The notes: generated by a model from the letters alone, not told the origin. Positions 11,343 to 25,216 are shown, counted from the stretch's first letter. The stretch: DNA of 64,000 bases from Sisyra terminalis (GCA_958496175.1 OY292274.1:9300001-9364000); one strand, 5' to 3'. Numbers and translations: made by a program.

Positions 11343-11528
11343 TTGATATTCCGTGCGTTATATTGGGAAATAGAGGAAGCGTGTATGTCGGCTGGCGATA
11401 GTGTGTTGATCGAATTGAAAATTGTGAGTATATCTCAAGAGATCTCCAACGTATGGATGAATATTCTTCTTAAATTTTCACCGATAAGTCAACTCGATTT
11501 GATGGAGAAGATGGGAAATATGTGAATA
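11343..11528 (+). other. Candidate exon upstream of CpG-rich block
   Basis: A 60-codon open frame ends at 11525, and a consensus-like donor (A|GTAAGT) begins at about 11529. A second possible donor, GTGAGT, lies inside near 11424, after a frame beginning MSAGDSVLIELKI. The composition is closer to coding DNA than its surroundings. I recognise no domain. It could be untranslated first-exon sequence of a gene running rightwards, or chance. Confidence 0.25.
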
Positions 11529-11539
11529 AGTAAGTCAGA

Positions 11540-11785
11540 ATTCTCATTGACTGTTGACAGAGATGTGCGACCTACGTACGGGTGCCGTGGACCGCGCAGC
11601 GTCAGGTCGATTCGGAATCGTAACAACCGCTTATACCACCAGCGGCACTCAGTCTACTCGCGACCGCGTTTTCGTCGACTTCCACGTGTCACTGCAGTAT
11701 ACCACAAGCCGAAGCCAACAATACGCGCGATTAACCGCAATGGTCAACGCAGTACACCTGCCGCTTTGACGAAGTATTAAAAAAA
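11540..11785. promoter_or_regulatory. CpG-rich island; candidate promoter or first exon
   Basis: This block of about 240 bases is far richer in G+C and in CpG than anything near it: CGCGCAGCG, CGCGACCGCG and TACGCGCG all occur here. Two overlapping plus-strand frames (11547-11780, arginine-rich, and 11554-11769) run through it. The arginine excess simply reflects CpG-rich codons, and neither frame resembles a known protein. In AT-rich insect genomes such islands often mark promoters or first exons. It may serve the gene whose coding exon begins near 51 kb, but that link is speculative. Confidence 0.4.
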
Positions 11786-14700
11786 CCAAAAAAGAAAACA
11801 GTTTTTCTCAGTCCAAAAAATGTTTAAAATTCTTGTGAAAATGTGAATATTATTAATAATAAATAATTAAACTTGACTTAAGTTTTCATCAAGGATAATG
11901 TTATCTAATTCTCCTTTCAGAATATAATTAAAGTTATTACAAACGGCACATGCCATTATTTATTATATATCCCCTTCTATTCGTAAACAACTGTATTTTA
12001 ATAAAGCCAAAACCATAATCAGAAAGTGAACTAAGTGAGCTTTTCATTTGTGCTTTGATAAATTTCTCATCGCAAATATTTCAGTTCTAAGTTAGGAAAC
12101 TCATTATTGTTAACTTCTACTGATGGATGTTTAACGTGTAAATAATATTCACTCGAAATTTTCGCTGTTTCGATAAGAAATTGGTAAATATGAACGGAGA
12201 TGTGTATCAAGACGGTTTTGTGTAATTGTTGAATGCTTAAGTAAACTCTAAAACTTTGAAGTTGTGGTGTTTGAATTTTTAAAAAAAAAATATTGTTTCT
12301 TAGGTTTTTAAAAAGCTTTTTTTTTAATTTATGTATAACTCAATTTAAAAGTGTAATAAACTGTTCAAGTAAATGGCCTCTTGAGACTACTCAACATTAG
12401 TTTAACAGGGATTTTGTGTTGTAGTGTGAACAAGGGTAATATTTGACTAAATGGTAAGCTTAACTTTTACTTTTGTAAAGAATTGTCGGAACAATTTGAC
12501 TTTAATGCAAGTTGAATGTTTTTGTGTTTTTTTTTTACTGGATTAGAGTTTTTCATTGTTCGCTTGATCGATTTTGACATACGATTTTTATATGTTGTCA
12601 TGTAGATTTGTTAGTTTGATTCTTTGTAATCCGCTAAATAAATGAATTTTTTGTATGGGTATCATAATATAAATGTATAATCTCTTTTGAGGAATACTTC
12701 AGTGTATTTTTTTTGAGGAAAAACCCATGAGGCTTAGTGAAGTTAATTTTTCAAATGAATGCCGCAAGTGAATTAATTATCAATGTCGAATGGATCATTA
12801 TTGAAATGCATGAAGAAATCCTTGAAGTTATAAGAGAAATAAAAAACATGGTAAAATTAAAATTTTGAATGCGTTTTGATAGCATTTCATTTGAAAATGT
12901 GAACAAATAAGTAGTTGGTTTCCATACAAGTGATTTTTAATAGAAATTGCGTAATTATTTTGATAAAACCGATTCTAAATTAAAGACACAGAGAAAGATT
13001 TTTTAAGACAAAGAAGAAACTTCACCAATTCGGAATTTTTAATTTCAAAATTTCTCTTTTAGTCTTTCAAAATTTATATTGTATAATTGTCTAAAGAAGT
13101 GATAGATTCATTTAGTTCGATTGAATTCACTATTTTTTGAGGGATGCTTGTCTTTGACGAGGTTCATTCAATTAAGATAGTTAGAACTTTTTTTCGGAAA
13201 ATCAACGACTTAAAATTTTTTTTTTTTTTTTTTTAATTTTTCAATAAAACTTTTTTTTTGAGAATAAAGTCCTCAATTTTCTTCCTCCTTCTCCAGCCTC
13301 ACATTTCAATATTTTCTAGATTCCCATTTTCTTGTTTCTTGAAGAATCTTGCTATCGATTACAAATTTTCGATACTTTAAACATAGCGACTCGATTGCTA
13401 GTTTCCTTTAAGACCATTTTTTAAATTTTATTATCTTCGGTTGCTTTTAACGAGCTTATTTTTCTTTGGTTTTCTCAAAAATTATAACTTTACAATGTTT
13501 ATATTTGATAACCGAATAATGTCATATAATTTGAATTTTAGCTTATAAAATTTAAGGAATTTATAAAAAATGTATATTGATTTGAAATAAATAACTGGAT
13601 AATGCTAATTTCAAGACACCAATTGAAATTCCTGTATTAAATGAAAATATATTGATTTACAGAAAGAGTAAGTAGTTAAAAGTATCTTCTTTTTTTATGT
13701 AAAACCGAAAACCGGCAAAGCAAACTCGTTAAGTAAATAAATTAAACGATATTTTTTTTTACAAAATTGTCGAAAAACGGCAGTCTTTCAATGTTCAAAG
13801 ACAAACATTTGATTTTCTTACATAGTGTTTTTTATTACCGACTAATAAAGATGAGTCTCTAATTCAAAATCACATTTAATGTAAATGTAAACTAATTAAA
13901 GAGTAATTTATTGCCTGACTTATCAAAGAAGAGATACATATTCAGTTCCAATTTTACATTCAACGATTCAGGAAATAATGCCGTTCTGTTTTCACTGGAT
14001 TCAATAAACAAGAATTAAAACTATTTTCTTCTTTTGTATGCAATGATAAAGCTATCGTATCCTTCAAACGAAAAAAAAAAACGATGGCGAGTTAGCTTAA
14101 ACGTAAGCTAATCGTACAGAAGTAGCTAATGAATTGTTGAAAGTTAAATTATTGTAGATGCAATTAATTGCAATTGAATTTAATGCTGCTACATCACTGT
14201 TTCTTTGATTTTACTTTCTTTTATAAGTTCCACAAACTACATTAATTGTCAAAGGTAAAATAAAGTTTTATAAATGTTTGACAAAACGAACACATTCATG
14301 TTAGTCTCCTTAATTATACGTACATATATCATTCGTTACTTTGTCTAAATAAACTGCAGCTTCATAAATAACGAAGTTTATTAAGACCATAGATAAATAC
14401 CTATTGTAACAAAATATTTCGAACGGTTCAAGGCATTTCAATGGTATTTACTCGCCCAGAGCAACGATTATTTATTATTAGCTATTTTCAGTAAATCTTA
14501 CGTTCATGCAATCTTAAAAGAATTGTGGTATAGTTTTGTTTTTATTATATTTATAGATTTGTAAATCTATTTAAAAAAAGCAATTCATCATTGAAAACTT
14601 CCAATGGTTTTAGGTATAAAAAGGCATTGAGCTATAGCTATAATAATGTTTTTGGATTGAAAGCTTGAATTCTTTGCTCGAACATACTAACTTAAATAAT

Positions 14701-14825
14701 AATTAACTATATATATTTTCAGGATTGGTATATAATATAACGTTTAATTCAATGCGTTAGCAGAGATGCAATTACTTTTCTATAAATTTTATACAATTAT
14801 TAATACTCATTACTTAATTACTGTA
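11786..14825. other. No recognisable gene
   Basis: AT-rich DNA with long T runs (for example near 13220). A plausible splice donor ATG|GTAAGC occurs near 12454 but no matching exon can be defined. Possible intron. Confidence 0.4.
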
Positions 14826-15043
14826 GTGTGTATACAATATATAAGATATATTGCAGTCCAATTTATGTAGTATAATTCAATATAATAATATATAAAAATC
14901 ATACCATAAACATAAATTTGAACAAAAGTTCAAAGAAAACTATTTGTGACGTATTGCCCAGCTACGTATTTCGATTGCCAAGTAATCTTCCTCAGTGGTC
15001 ATCAAGTAGTTTGGATCACTCCGTAACTGCTTTGTGATGATGT
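14826..15043 (-). mobile_element. PLE family A terminus, copy c, with decayed hammerhead
   Basis: Minus-strand family A terminal repeat from GTGTATACAATATATAAG to CTGCTTTGTGATGATG. The hammerhead remnant spans 14955-15001. The box reads CTGAGGA and stem II is kept with a wobble, but the cleavage triplet has changed from ATC to AGC, which should abolish cleavage. Confidence 0.75.
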
Positions 15044-16273
15044 CCTTGTGCGGTTTTTAAGTTTCCTTCTCTTAAAATTTAAATTCCAAAATATTATCTT
15101 TCTTCAAAGAAAAAAAAATAAATTTAGTCTGATAAATAATTTAAAACTATGGTTATTTAAACGCAAAATAAATAATTTTATTGTAATTATTAAATTTATG
15201 AGTTTTATTGTCGTATACCTAACGCTTTACATTGAGGATTAAAATGTTATGTTTATAAAGATTGGTCAAATTTCAATGAAATTATCTAACGATTTAGGTT
15301 TTAGTAGAATATTACATTTTTTCAACGAAAGCATTATTTAGTTTATTTTTAAGATGAATGTTTTTTTTATCTGATGAAGACAAAAGTTAAATAAAAAGTT
15401 CAATTTAAAGCTCAGTTGTGTAATAGAATTCGAAGACAAATTCGAAGACTAATGAATTAAAATCGATTTATAAAAATTTATAAAAATATAAACTGCATTT
15501 TGAATTTTTTATCGCTTGTTTTGGAAAATCTGCTAAACTTTGGTAAGCTTTTAAGTCTTAGAATGATTCAAAACAAACAAAGCTTTTATCTATCTTGACA
15601 ATTGGCCAAATTTGACCATAAAATTTTTATTCTATTTTTTATTAAAAAGTATAGGATCAAAAATATGATACTAAGTTTTAAAGCCATATTAAAAATACTT
15701 TGGGAAAATACTATAATACTTTGGGATTCAATCAGGGCAAATAGTATGTAATATTTTTGATTTATGTATGAATGAAAATCACATTTGGACCCAACTTCTT
15801 TCAAGATATTCATATTATCGATGCCTATACATCAAATAGCTAATATTTACGATAGAAAATTTTTGATGGTTGTTAATTTGGTGATCTGGGGACTTCAACG
15901 AATTTTTAAATGATTATAAGAGAATTAATGATTCCTTCTAAGAAAAATATCAAAGTTTGATTTTCGGATACAAAATTGCCTCAATATTGTATTGAATATT
16001 GAATTTAATATTTGGAAGCATTAAATTTTTAAAGTTTGTAATTATTTTTCTTGGTATTCATAATGCATTATTAGGTATATTAATGATCTAAGGATCGCTA
16101 AAGACTTTTCATTCCTATTCTTTAATCATGTCAATCATAAAATTGAACTTCATATATATCATATATAGTCCAAAAAAAAACTCATTAATTAAACATATGC
16201 TTGTGCAGTGTCAAAAATCATAAAATAAATTACCCTTAAAATCATCCCCTCTTTATGTTCTAAACTTAAAAAT
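15044..16273. other. No recognisable gene
   Basis: AT-rich sequence between two PLE termini. Open frames at 15048-15242 and 15586-15813 show only background composition. Confidence 0.45.
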
Positions 16274-16561
16274 TGTAATCAAAATAAGATTTTTTCGCTG
16301 ACTTTGAACAGTTATACTGTGTATACAATATATAGAATATATTGATGAATCATCACAAAGCAGTTACGGAGTGATCCAAACTACTTGATGACCACTGAGG
16401 AAGATTGCTTGGCAATCGAAATACGTATCTGGGCAATACGTCACGAATATTTTTGTTTGAACTTCTGTTCAAATTTATGTTTATGGTATGATTTTTATAT
16501 ATTATTATATTAAATTATACTACATAAATTGGACCGCAATATATTCTATATATTGTATACT
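16274..16561 (+). mobile_element. PLE family A terminus, copy d
   Basis: Plus-strand terminal repeat preceded by an inverted copy of its own outer edge (AAAATAAGATTTTTTCGCTG...GTATACAATATATAG), an arrangement common at PLE ends. It runs to TATTGTATAC. It contains an uninterrupted TTTTTATATATTATTATATT at about 16493-16512, a second empty-site reference for Helitron E7. Confidence 0.78.
16389..16435 (+). ncRNA. Hammerhead ribozyme, PLE family A copy d
   Basis: CTGAGGA at 16395-16401, unpaired A, stem II GATTGC/GCAATC (16403-16408 with 16412-16417), GAAA at 16418-16421, self-complementary ATACGTAT, cleavage after C16429, stem I TGACCA/TGGGCA. All core elements are intact. Confidence 0.75.
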
Positions 16562-19315
16562 TATTAAAAATTGTACATTTTTGAGTTTTTTAATCACTAA
16601 TTTTTCAAAACAATTATTTTTTTATTTACAAAATATATTTCTTAAAATCTTCTAAGTTTGGAATGGAAAGAAAAGAATACATTTTCAAATATATTTTGAT
16701 ATGTGTCCTATAAAAAAACTATTCCCTTACCCCTTTACTAACAATCGATATATGAACGAATCTTTCATGAAAGCTCCCATCAATTCAAAAATTGGCAATG
16801 CTATCAATTATATCACATATTTAAGTCATCTTACACGTGTAAGAGTATCTGTTGCAAAATAAAATATGATAATTGTTCGAAAATTAACTTTTCAGTCGTC
16901 ATTCCTTCACATTGGAGAAAAATTGTGGTATTTACTATATCTTAAAAATAATTACAAAGTAAAATCGATTGTCAAAGACACTTTTAAATAAATTCAGATG
17001 TACCAAAAGTTTATGTTCCAATATCTTATAAGATAAACTTCATTTCGTCATTTCCTCATTTCAAATTGAAACAAGAGAATGAAGATATATAAGGAATTAT
17101 CTTTTAGTGCTAGTATAAAGATTACGACATTTTCATATTGACTTTAGTAAAAATTATTGCTGTTAGTACAATGCAGATATACAAGTAGTTCATTTTGGGG
17201 GTGCAGGCCAACAAATAACACTCTACAGAGAAGTATTATATTGATGTAACAATGATACTGTTAGGGTTCAAACTTTTTGCTATCTATCAAACAATAACAG
17301 GCACGATTCAATGACAGTATGGGCTATAAAAACCATTCCAACATTTTCAAAATTATTAATTATCCATATATCTCGTTTAAAATTAATTTATTCCGGGAAT
17401 CACAATGTTGGTAAAATCTAGTTATACAAATACCTCAAAATTGACCAAAAAAAGCCACATTATTAAAAATATTGTTTTTTATTTTTTCTACCTAATTTCG
17501 GAATTTGATACGAACTACTCAATTACTTTTACTTATATGTTTAAGTGCATTTAATAATTATTTTAATTTTTTCTATTTTTTAATACATTAAAGGATCAAT
17601 ATTAATAAAAAATTTTAATATCAGGTGTTTTCCCAAAAATTAAGCTTAAAACTTCGTATGCTTACTAAAACGCGGTCTAAACTTTGCACAAAAACGAAAC
17701 ATCTTTATTTCAAAAATGTTTCCTGATTTTGACGGAATTTCAAATAAATCAGAGTGGATTACCACTAATTTAGAGGTTCACTGTCTTTTAGCGTAGCAGT
17801 TATAATTCTGGAAATAAAAAATAAAATCATTTTATTATGATGTTAAAAATATCTGCTGGCTTGCCGACACTTAAGTGTAGCTTAGGGAGTTATAAATAAA
17901 ATGCATACTAATGACTTTTTTAAAAAGTTCACCGTCCTATATTTGGAGATAAACAACAGAGGATCACATTATTTTCTATATACGAGAGTACCTATGCAAC
18001 TTTGTTAATAACATATTTAGTGGTTTTATTTTTTAAAGACTTCAGTTTCTTTTGTTCCCTTAAAACAAACTTGAAAGTTTTTTTTTTTTTTGGATAATAA
18101 TTTAAATAGTTTCAAAAGTTAATATTTTCATATTGCATTAATAAAAAAAAAATAATTAGAAGAAAGGTATATAAGTTGAATTTTTTCATGAAATTATCAA
18201 AAAATTTCCCAAATAATTAATAGTTTAAATTTATAGTTATAATTGCCAAAAAAAATTTATTAATAATTGATAAAAAGTAACCAAGCGTCATTTAAATAAT
18301 GAAGTTATTTTAATAAAATAAATGCTCAACCCTAGTAAACTGAAAAACGATAATAATGAAATTTAATTAAATATTTTTTTATGTCACATTTTCTAACCGT
18401 TAAACAATATTTTTAATTAAGCTATTGTAATTCAAAAAACTATTTCAATTCAAATTAATTATAATTCCACACGAAAGTAATAAGTAGCGACATAAAATGT
18501 ATATTAAGTCGTTAAAGATTTACCATATTTAATTGCAAAATGATTTTAATTATGAATCCAGCAAAGTGAAAAAGTGTTACCTTATAATATGTATACGAAA
18601 GCATGTAGCTAGCTTGTACTCATACAAAAGATACATGGAATATGAAAGTATTTCTCGAATTTTTTAAATTTATTCACCTCACAAAATTTAATGCACTCCT
18701 GAATCACCTTTTCGATTAACATATAAATAAGATAGAACACAGCACAAATGCTACGAGCATAAAATTTATAAAAGGCGTACTTCTCTATGTTTTTGATTAA
18801 CAGACAAAATTCTACAAAAAAATGCTTTACAATTTTTATAAGTATATTTTTTGATAAATTCTTATCATTTCAAATAAATAAAATTTGTTTTCAATATTGA
18901 AAATTGTATTATTTCCGCTTTGCGTAAAAGCAATCAGTCAAAACATTTTTTTGTCAGTCGCTCTTTCGGAATATTGAAATTGAACTGTCGAAATGAAATT
19001 TTTATATGTTTCGATTATTGTTTTACTAAAAAAAAATTTTCATAAAAAATATTAACAAAAATCAATTTCAACAAAGTTTTCCGCTGAATAGTTATATTCA
19101 ATGATGAATTAATAAAATTTATGTAATTGTAAGACTTAACTAAATCTTAAATAATTAAGCGTCTAATAATTCGTGGTACAAAAAATTATTTTGTTGTTCT
19201 TCATGTTTTTTCAAGACCGAGAATTTGTTATTATAACAAATCCTTCATTGACAACGAACCTAAATAATAAATGATTATTAACACCGAAAATATGCTCTCA
19301 AAATTTTCATCTATA
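16562..19315. other. No recognisable gene
   Basis: AT-rich, featureless DNA without exon-like blocks or clear element termini. Confidence 0.5.
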
Positions 19316-19768
19316 TCTATACTAAAATAAAAATTCTTACGTCTGTCTGTACATTTCGATTTTGAATCCAATTTTATGGGAAATATTTGTTTCAAGAGGC
19401 CCTTATTCCAAATTTAACATTTTTAAAAATTCTGTCTGTCTGTTCGCTTGTCTCGATTTAACTATAGAACGAAACAACTTAATGAAATTTGGAATAAAGA
19501 TACAACATAATTTCCCACTCATGTAAGGCTACTTATCATTCCTTAAAAAAATAAGGGAAGGTATTCCCGAGGAATGAAACAAAAAATTTGTACTTTAGAC
19601 AGGCGAGTTATATATCATTGGAAAAGTAATTACGAGTTACAAGTAGAAAATAATCTGTAAAAAATTTTTAGTTGAACTGATAAAAAACAGTAAATTCAAT
19701 GTAAAGTTCAAACAAGTGCCTCTTTGAAATATAAACCTTTATATATATAATACTCATAGCTGATGTTA

Positions 19769-19837
19769 ATAACGTAATGGCTTACATATCTGACATTTTG
19801 ATCCTCCTAATCATAAAGACGTGGGTTCGAATCTTAC
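19769..19837 (+). other. tRNA-like module inside Helitron E3
   Basis: B box GGTTCGAATC at 19824-19833. The A box has decayed at one position (TAACGTAATGG). Same position in the element as in E1. Confidence 0.6.
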
Positions 19838-20925
19838 AGTAAACTTTTTTTTTCCTTACTAAATTGTTGTAAATAGACTCTTAGAGTTGCTCTATGAAGA
19901 AATATTAACGAAAAAAGTAAAATTAGTAGTAATAATACTAATAATAATAATAATAAAACTTAAAGTAAATACGTTTTTAAAACTGTGCATAAATAAAATT
20001 TTGTATTTAAATACCCCCTCTGGCTGATGAAATTTTAATATTCGATATACCTTCAGTATTCCTTATACGAAGTAGATATCTGATAAGATTTTTTTTTTTG
20101 AAGATTTCTACCCTAAAAGAGTAAAAGGGGTGAATAAGTTTGTATGAGAAAATGTAGAGTAAATCAATAATCGAAATTTTGAGTTTAATACGTGTAATTT
20201 TAAAAGTAAATAATTTATTAATAATCATCATTTTGATAACAACATTTTATATAACGTTATTTCACTAAATAAGTATGCAAGTTTATAAAGAACTTATTAT
20301 AAAAAAGGTATTTTTAATTTTTGTTTGTTTTTCAATAATCAAACTTTTTAAAATCTAATTTTTATCAACCGATGATTATGACCTGGAGCAATTATTTAGT
20401 CTGCTCAAATAAATTAATTAAAATATAAAATTATCCAAACTAACTTTTCTTCGGTATTTAGAACAATTTTAAAACCAATTATTGTTATTGAAAATAAACA
20501 ATTTATTCGAATTTGCTTCTACGTTTTCTACCTGCTCCCAACAATTTTGTATGTACAACGTCCAAATGTGCGAAATCGAATTGCTTTTTAGTCATGATAA
20601 TCAAAATAAAGGTCATAATTTTTTTCGTTTTACATTGTATTTTACAATATAAATGCATATTTTTGTCGATTAAATTTGGAAAATGTTTTTTTTTATACGA
20701 TGCAGATATATAATAAGAAAGGGTTTTCGATAATTCCTCCCCTAAAAGAGTGAAAAATGGTGGCAAAGTTTGGACGACATAACGTCTAATAAACAATCGA
20801 AATTTCAAATTTAATTATCACAGTATATTTGTTGTAGATGAAACGTTTTATCGCTTAAAATAAAACAATGTTGGTTTATTATTAGAAACTAAAACTTAGG
20901 ATCTGCTTAAAAATTTAAGCTCTGG

Positions 20926-20956
<31 letters not shown>

Positions 20957-20983
20957 TTATGAACTTAACCTTTTTTAAGATAT

Positions 20984-21049
<66 letters not shown>

Positions 21050-21073
21050 TAAAAAAGGTTAAGTTCATAAGTG
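20926..21073. repeat. (TA)n tract with 31-bp hairpin arms
   Basis: CACTTATGAACTTAACCTTT and the rest of a 31-base arm (20954-20984) are repeated perfectly inverted at 21043-21073, separated by a long TA run. A second TA run precedes the left arm. In other Helitron copies only the right-arm orientation exists, so the left arm is a local inverted duplication. Confidence 0.9.
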
Positions 21074-21801
21074 GGCATTAAGTTTTTTGGCAATAACATA
21101 TTATAAACCTGAAAATCCGATATACGTAATCACAAATAAATACATTAGTTATCTAATATCGAGTAGCGAGAAATTCGACGAACTAAAGAAAACGGTTTAG
21201 TTATATAGTTGAAATTCAGATATTTTTATAATAAATACATAGATGCACAATGGTTACACTTGATTATGTAGGAACTGGGTTTCGTGCATTTTAGCAAATT
21301 TTAATTTCGCGGTAGTTTTGTACATTGCAGTAGTGTAATAGTTTAGAGAAAAAGGTTTGGAGAAAATGGGATTTCTACTAATATTCTAAATATCTAGGCG
21401 AGTGTTTTGATAACTTTTGACTGTTTTAAGTCATAATTATGACTAACTTTATTGAACTTAACGATATTTTTTATTTACGTATAGATGCTGATTGATTTAT
21501 GGATTATTTGGTTCACGCTAGATATACCTACCGTAGGTATGTGGAATAGACCATACTCTTAGATATTTGTAAATATTTTTAAAAAATTAATTGATCATTA
21601 CATATAACTTTTTTATACTAAACAACTATTTATTAGGTGTCTCTTTTAAAGTCCAAAAAATAGTGTTTTTAAGTATGATAATGGTTTTCTTAAAAGAAAT
21701 AAGAAAAATAATAATTTTCATTTACCACTACAAATAGCAAATCTAAAAACAAAAGTAATCTACATCTACGTTACACAGACGAAGTTGCGGGGATCTGCTA
21801 G

Positions 21802-23218
21802 TCACCCATAAAGTTCTTGTAATATATATTAACTGAGAGAGTAAAATTTTAACGATTAACTTTCAAAATGTTCCAATATTAGAAATTTTTAGAAAGTACC
21901 ACTTAATCTAGACGCTCTTTAAAATGATCCAAACATTAGACCAATACTTTTCTGGAGTAGATGGGGAATAGAACAAAATGGAAATCGTATAAAAATTGAT
22001 AATTCGAATGCTTAAAAAAATAATAATTTTATCTCTTTTATCTTGTTACTTTTTTTTTCTAAGGCCTAATAGCTTGCGCAGATCTTTAAAATTGAAAGGA
22101 TTCTATCTACAAAATTGGAAACTGTTGTACCTACCCATAAAATGTATTATCCTTTGTCTTATCTTTATATTTAAATGAAAAACTAGAAAACATCGGAGTA
22201 ATGCAATATTTTTTTTTTTTTTTTTTTGTAAAATAAGCAAAATTTATTTCCACCAACGTACATTTAGTGCGACAAACGTTTTACAAAAGCTGCTTTAAAA
22301 CGCGCTACTGTTTTATGTTTCAAAAGAGATTGCTGAATAGCTTGGATAACCATAAAGTTTCAACTACTTTTGAAAATAACTAACAGTTTCATTTTCGTGT
22401 CTTACGAATCTGGTTTAAATAAATTAAATTCCTTTTAAGTAAATTAAAAAAGAGGGACAAATGCAATTATCACTTATTAGTATGCATGATAGTGGCACAA
22501 GATAGTTCTATAGGTACGTGTGAAAAGGATTGTTTCAAAAATTTTAATATTTTTCCTAGCAAATTAACACCAGATGCCAAATTTATATTGAATTCCTTTT
22601 GTTCTCGTATTGCTCTTAATTAAAGGATTAAAACTTTTAACTTGATTTGGTTTTTATAAAAAATTTGGCTTGGATTTAATCATTCTATTGATTTAAAATA
22701 ATTGATATTTGAAAATTGGACGGAAAATCTTTTGATCTAGTTTTTGAAATTAAAAACGTAGAAAGGGTTGATTGATTTCAATAGTTGCAATTTTCGATAC
22801 AATTTCTCCATTAACTGACAATCAATTTTCTTCACAATACTTTTTCCTTAGTTCCTATCATCATTTTTCATTAACTTTCTATTCATCTATCATGCATTTA
22901 CAATGCTTCAAGTAATAATAACATAGCATTGATTTGAAAATTATGTAGTGTTTTTTTTTTTTTTTTTATAAAACAATTGATTATTTTTTTCCTTGCATAA
23001 AACTATGAAAAACAGGCATTGATAATATTAAACCCTGAATGTTAATAATTTTAAAATTTTAAATAAGACTCAGCTAAAAAATATTAAAATATGATTTAAG
23101 AGAGCTTTGTTATTTATTTGTGTGTTAATATTAAACCATTTTAAAAAATAAGCCTTCATTATTTCTACATGAAAATACTTATTTTATTTAAAAGAATTAC
23201 CTTTCTTAACTATACTAA
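21802..23218. other. No recognisable gene
   Basis: AT-rich sequence with poly(T) runs near 22210 and 22950; nothing recognisable. Confidence 0.5.
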
Positions 23219-23727
23219 TCTATCTATTATTTTAAAGAGTAAAGATTTGATTGTTTGTTTGTAATGAATAGGCTTCGAAAGTACTTGACCGATTTGAAAA
23301 ATTCTTTCACTTTGCGGAAGCTACACTATTTCCGGGGAACATGGGCTATATTAAATTTTCAAAAAAAATTGGCATCCATACTAAAACTCCAATAATGTGT
23401 GAAAATATTATCAAAAAACTTGCCTACATTTCGTGCGCTGGCGATTTAACTAAAGAACGGAACAATCGAATTTAATGAAACTTTATATTAAGATACAACA
23501 CAATTATCCACACACGTTAGGCTACTTATCATTCCTTAAAAATAATAAGGGAATGTATCCCCTACCTAAAAACCGAGGGATGGAAAAAAATATTTTACTT
23601 TAGACAGGCGAGTTCTATATCATAAGAAAGGTATTTAAAAGTTAAAAAATGATCTGTATTTAAAAATCTGAAAAGAAAATATAATCTACACCTATGGTAC
23701 ACAGACGAAGTCGCAGGGATCAGCTAG
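23219..23727 (+). mobile_element. Short non-autonomous Helitron, copy E4
   Basis: Starts TCTATCTATTATTTTAAAGA after A, ends CAGCTAG before T, 509 bases. Its 5' half (TTTGATTGTTTGTTTG...) belongs to a second subfamily also seen inside E7, while its 3' half from GAACGGAACAATCG onward follows E1. It is therefore a 5'/3' chimera of two Helitron subfamilies and complete at both ends. Confidence 0.8.
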
Positions 23728-25216
23728 TTTCTTAAATAGATGGAAAATTTTATTGCCAAAAGGTTATCGGGAATACAAAGTATGGTCTCGCTGTATAGTT
23801 CGTTTCATTTTGATGGGAAATTAAATATTTATTTAATGCAATTATTAGAAAATCATGCTTTATTGGTAGTTTTTGTTCGAATGATATCTATCTAATAGAT
23901 ATAATCAATGCTATCAGCGAGTTGCACTTCTTCGGCACAAAACTTGATATATTTAATGCTTTTGAAAGTGATGAAGTCGTAGGAAATTTAAACTTTTACG
24001 AATTGAAAGTTTTTGTATTTTATCGAAGCAAAAAATTGCCTCAATTTATTTGGTAGTCCCTTTATAGACCGCCGCCATCAATTATTGACAAATTCCGATT
24101 TAATATTAACACCCCGAGTAATCATATTTGGTTGAATTTTTTGAATTAAACAAACGTAAATCTGTAAAAAAGAACCAATAACGAGAAGCTTACCAAAAAA
24201 TAATGTTTAAGATGAAAATGTAAATTGGGATTTTGGCGTGTTTAATATTTCATGCAAATAATTAAACATCCTTACAATTTTTCTTGGCCGTAATAAAATT
24301 CGTTATCGATCCAGACATTCATGTAAATTACAATTTTATCAACGTGAAATCATGAGATTTGTAAGAAAAAAAAACATGGTCTACGTCTCAATAATAATGT
24401 GTTTTAATATTCACGATTTGAAAATTGCGTGTAATAAACGTGTCAATTTTAAAGCCCTCGAGAATTTCTTGTGTCAAATTTATAATTTATTATGCATGAT
24501 TCAATATCGACAGTGAGGAAACTTTGGAACGAAGAACGTTCGATGCATGTTTCCAGAGGCTTCAATTTTTCATGTTTTCTCTGGATAATGCAGTTACGAG
24601 TTACACACATAGATAGATCTTTGTCGGGAGGTTTACGACATTGCGGCAGATGTCTGGAGAACGGTTATTTAGGTTGTAATCAATTGGTGAAAAATTATTT
24701 GCGATACTATTTACACTAGAGTCTGAAATTAATTTACCGGTATGTAATACCAGTTTTATGAATAGTTGCGTGCAATAAAGATGAATTAATTTTTCAGTAT
24801 CATGAATTGATTTTTAAATGAGTTTTATGTTAAAAACACCGAGACAGAATAAGAACATTCTAAAATCATTAAGCTTTGTTATTACTTCTGCAAATATTTT
24901 TGCCCAGAAACTATCATTGCATGAAGTGTGAAGTAAAACTAAGGTTTTCAACCAAATAATCGTGGAAGTCAAAATTTTTATTCCCAAGTTACTATTGAAT
25001 GTTATGCATTGGACACGTTGAGAAAGTAACCTCACCTTTTTCACGTATTGTAATTAAGAGCATCTAAAATTTTTGACTGCTAAAATTCACTTTACTGTCA
25101 ACATAGTAACCAATATTACAATATCAATAATACTTAACCGAATTTTTTACTTATTTTTTATTTAAGCTTATTTAAAGTCGCTTTAACAACGTCGTCATTA
25201 ACGACTACATAACAAT
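23728..25216. other. No recognisable gene
   Basis: Mostly AT-rich. A less AT-biased stretch at 24490-24720 holds a 75-codon open frame with no recognisable domain and no clear splice sites; I do not call it a gene. Confidence 0.45.

Larger units (their letters stand above)
19316..21801 (+). mobile_element. Non-autonomous Helitron, copy E3
   Basis: Starts TCTATACTAAAATAAAAA after A, ends CTGCTAG before T, 2486 bases. Same order of blocks as E1: TCTGTCTGT near the start, tRNA-like module (19769-19837), TAA microsatellite, internal AT-rich section, terminal hairpin around ACACAGACGAAGTTGCG. It lacks the E1 MITE but has gained a (TA)n hairpin at 20926-21073. No coding sequence. Confidence 0.85.

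Noticed and set aside
24492..24719. 75-codon open frame in a less AT-rich patch
   Set aside because: No splice signals or recognisable motif; kept only as an unassigned patch.
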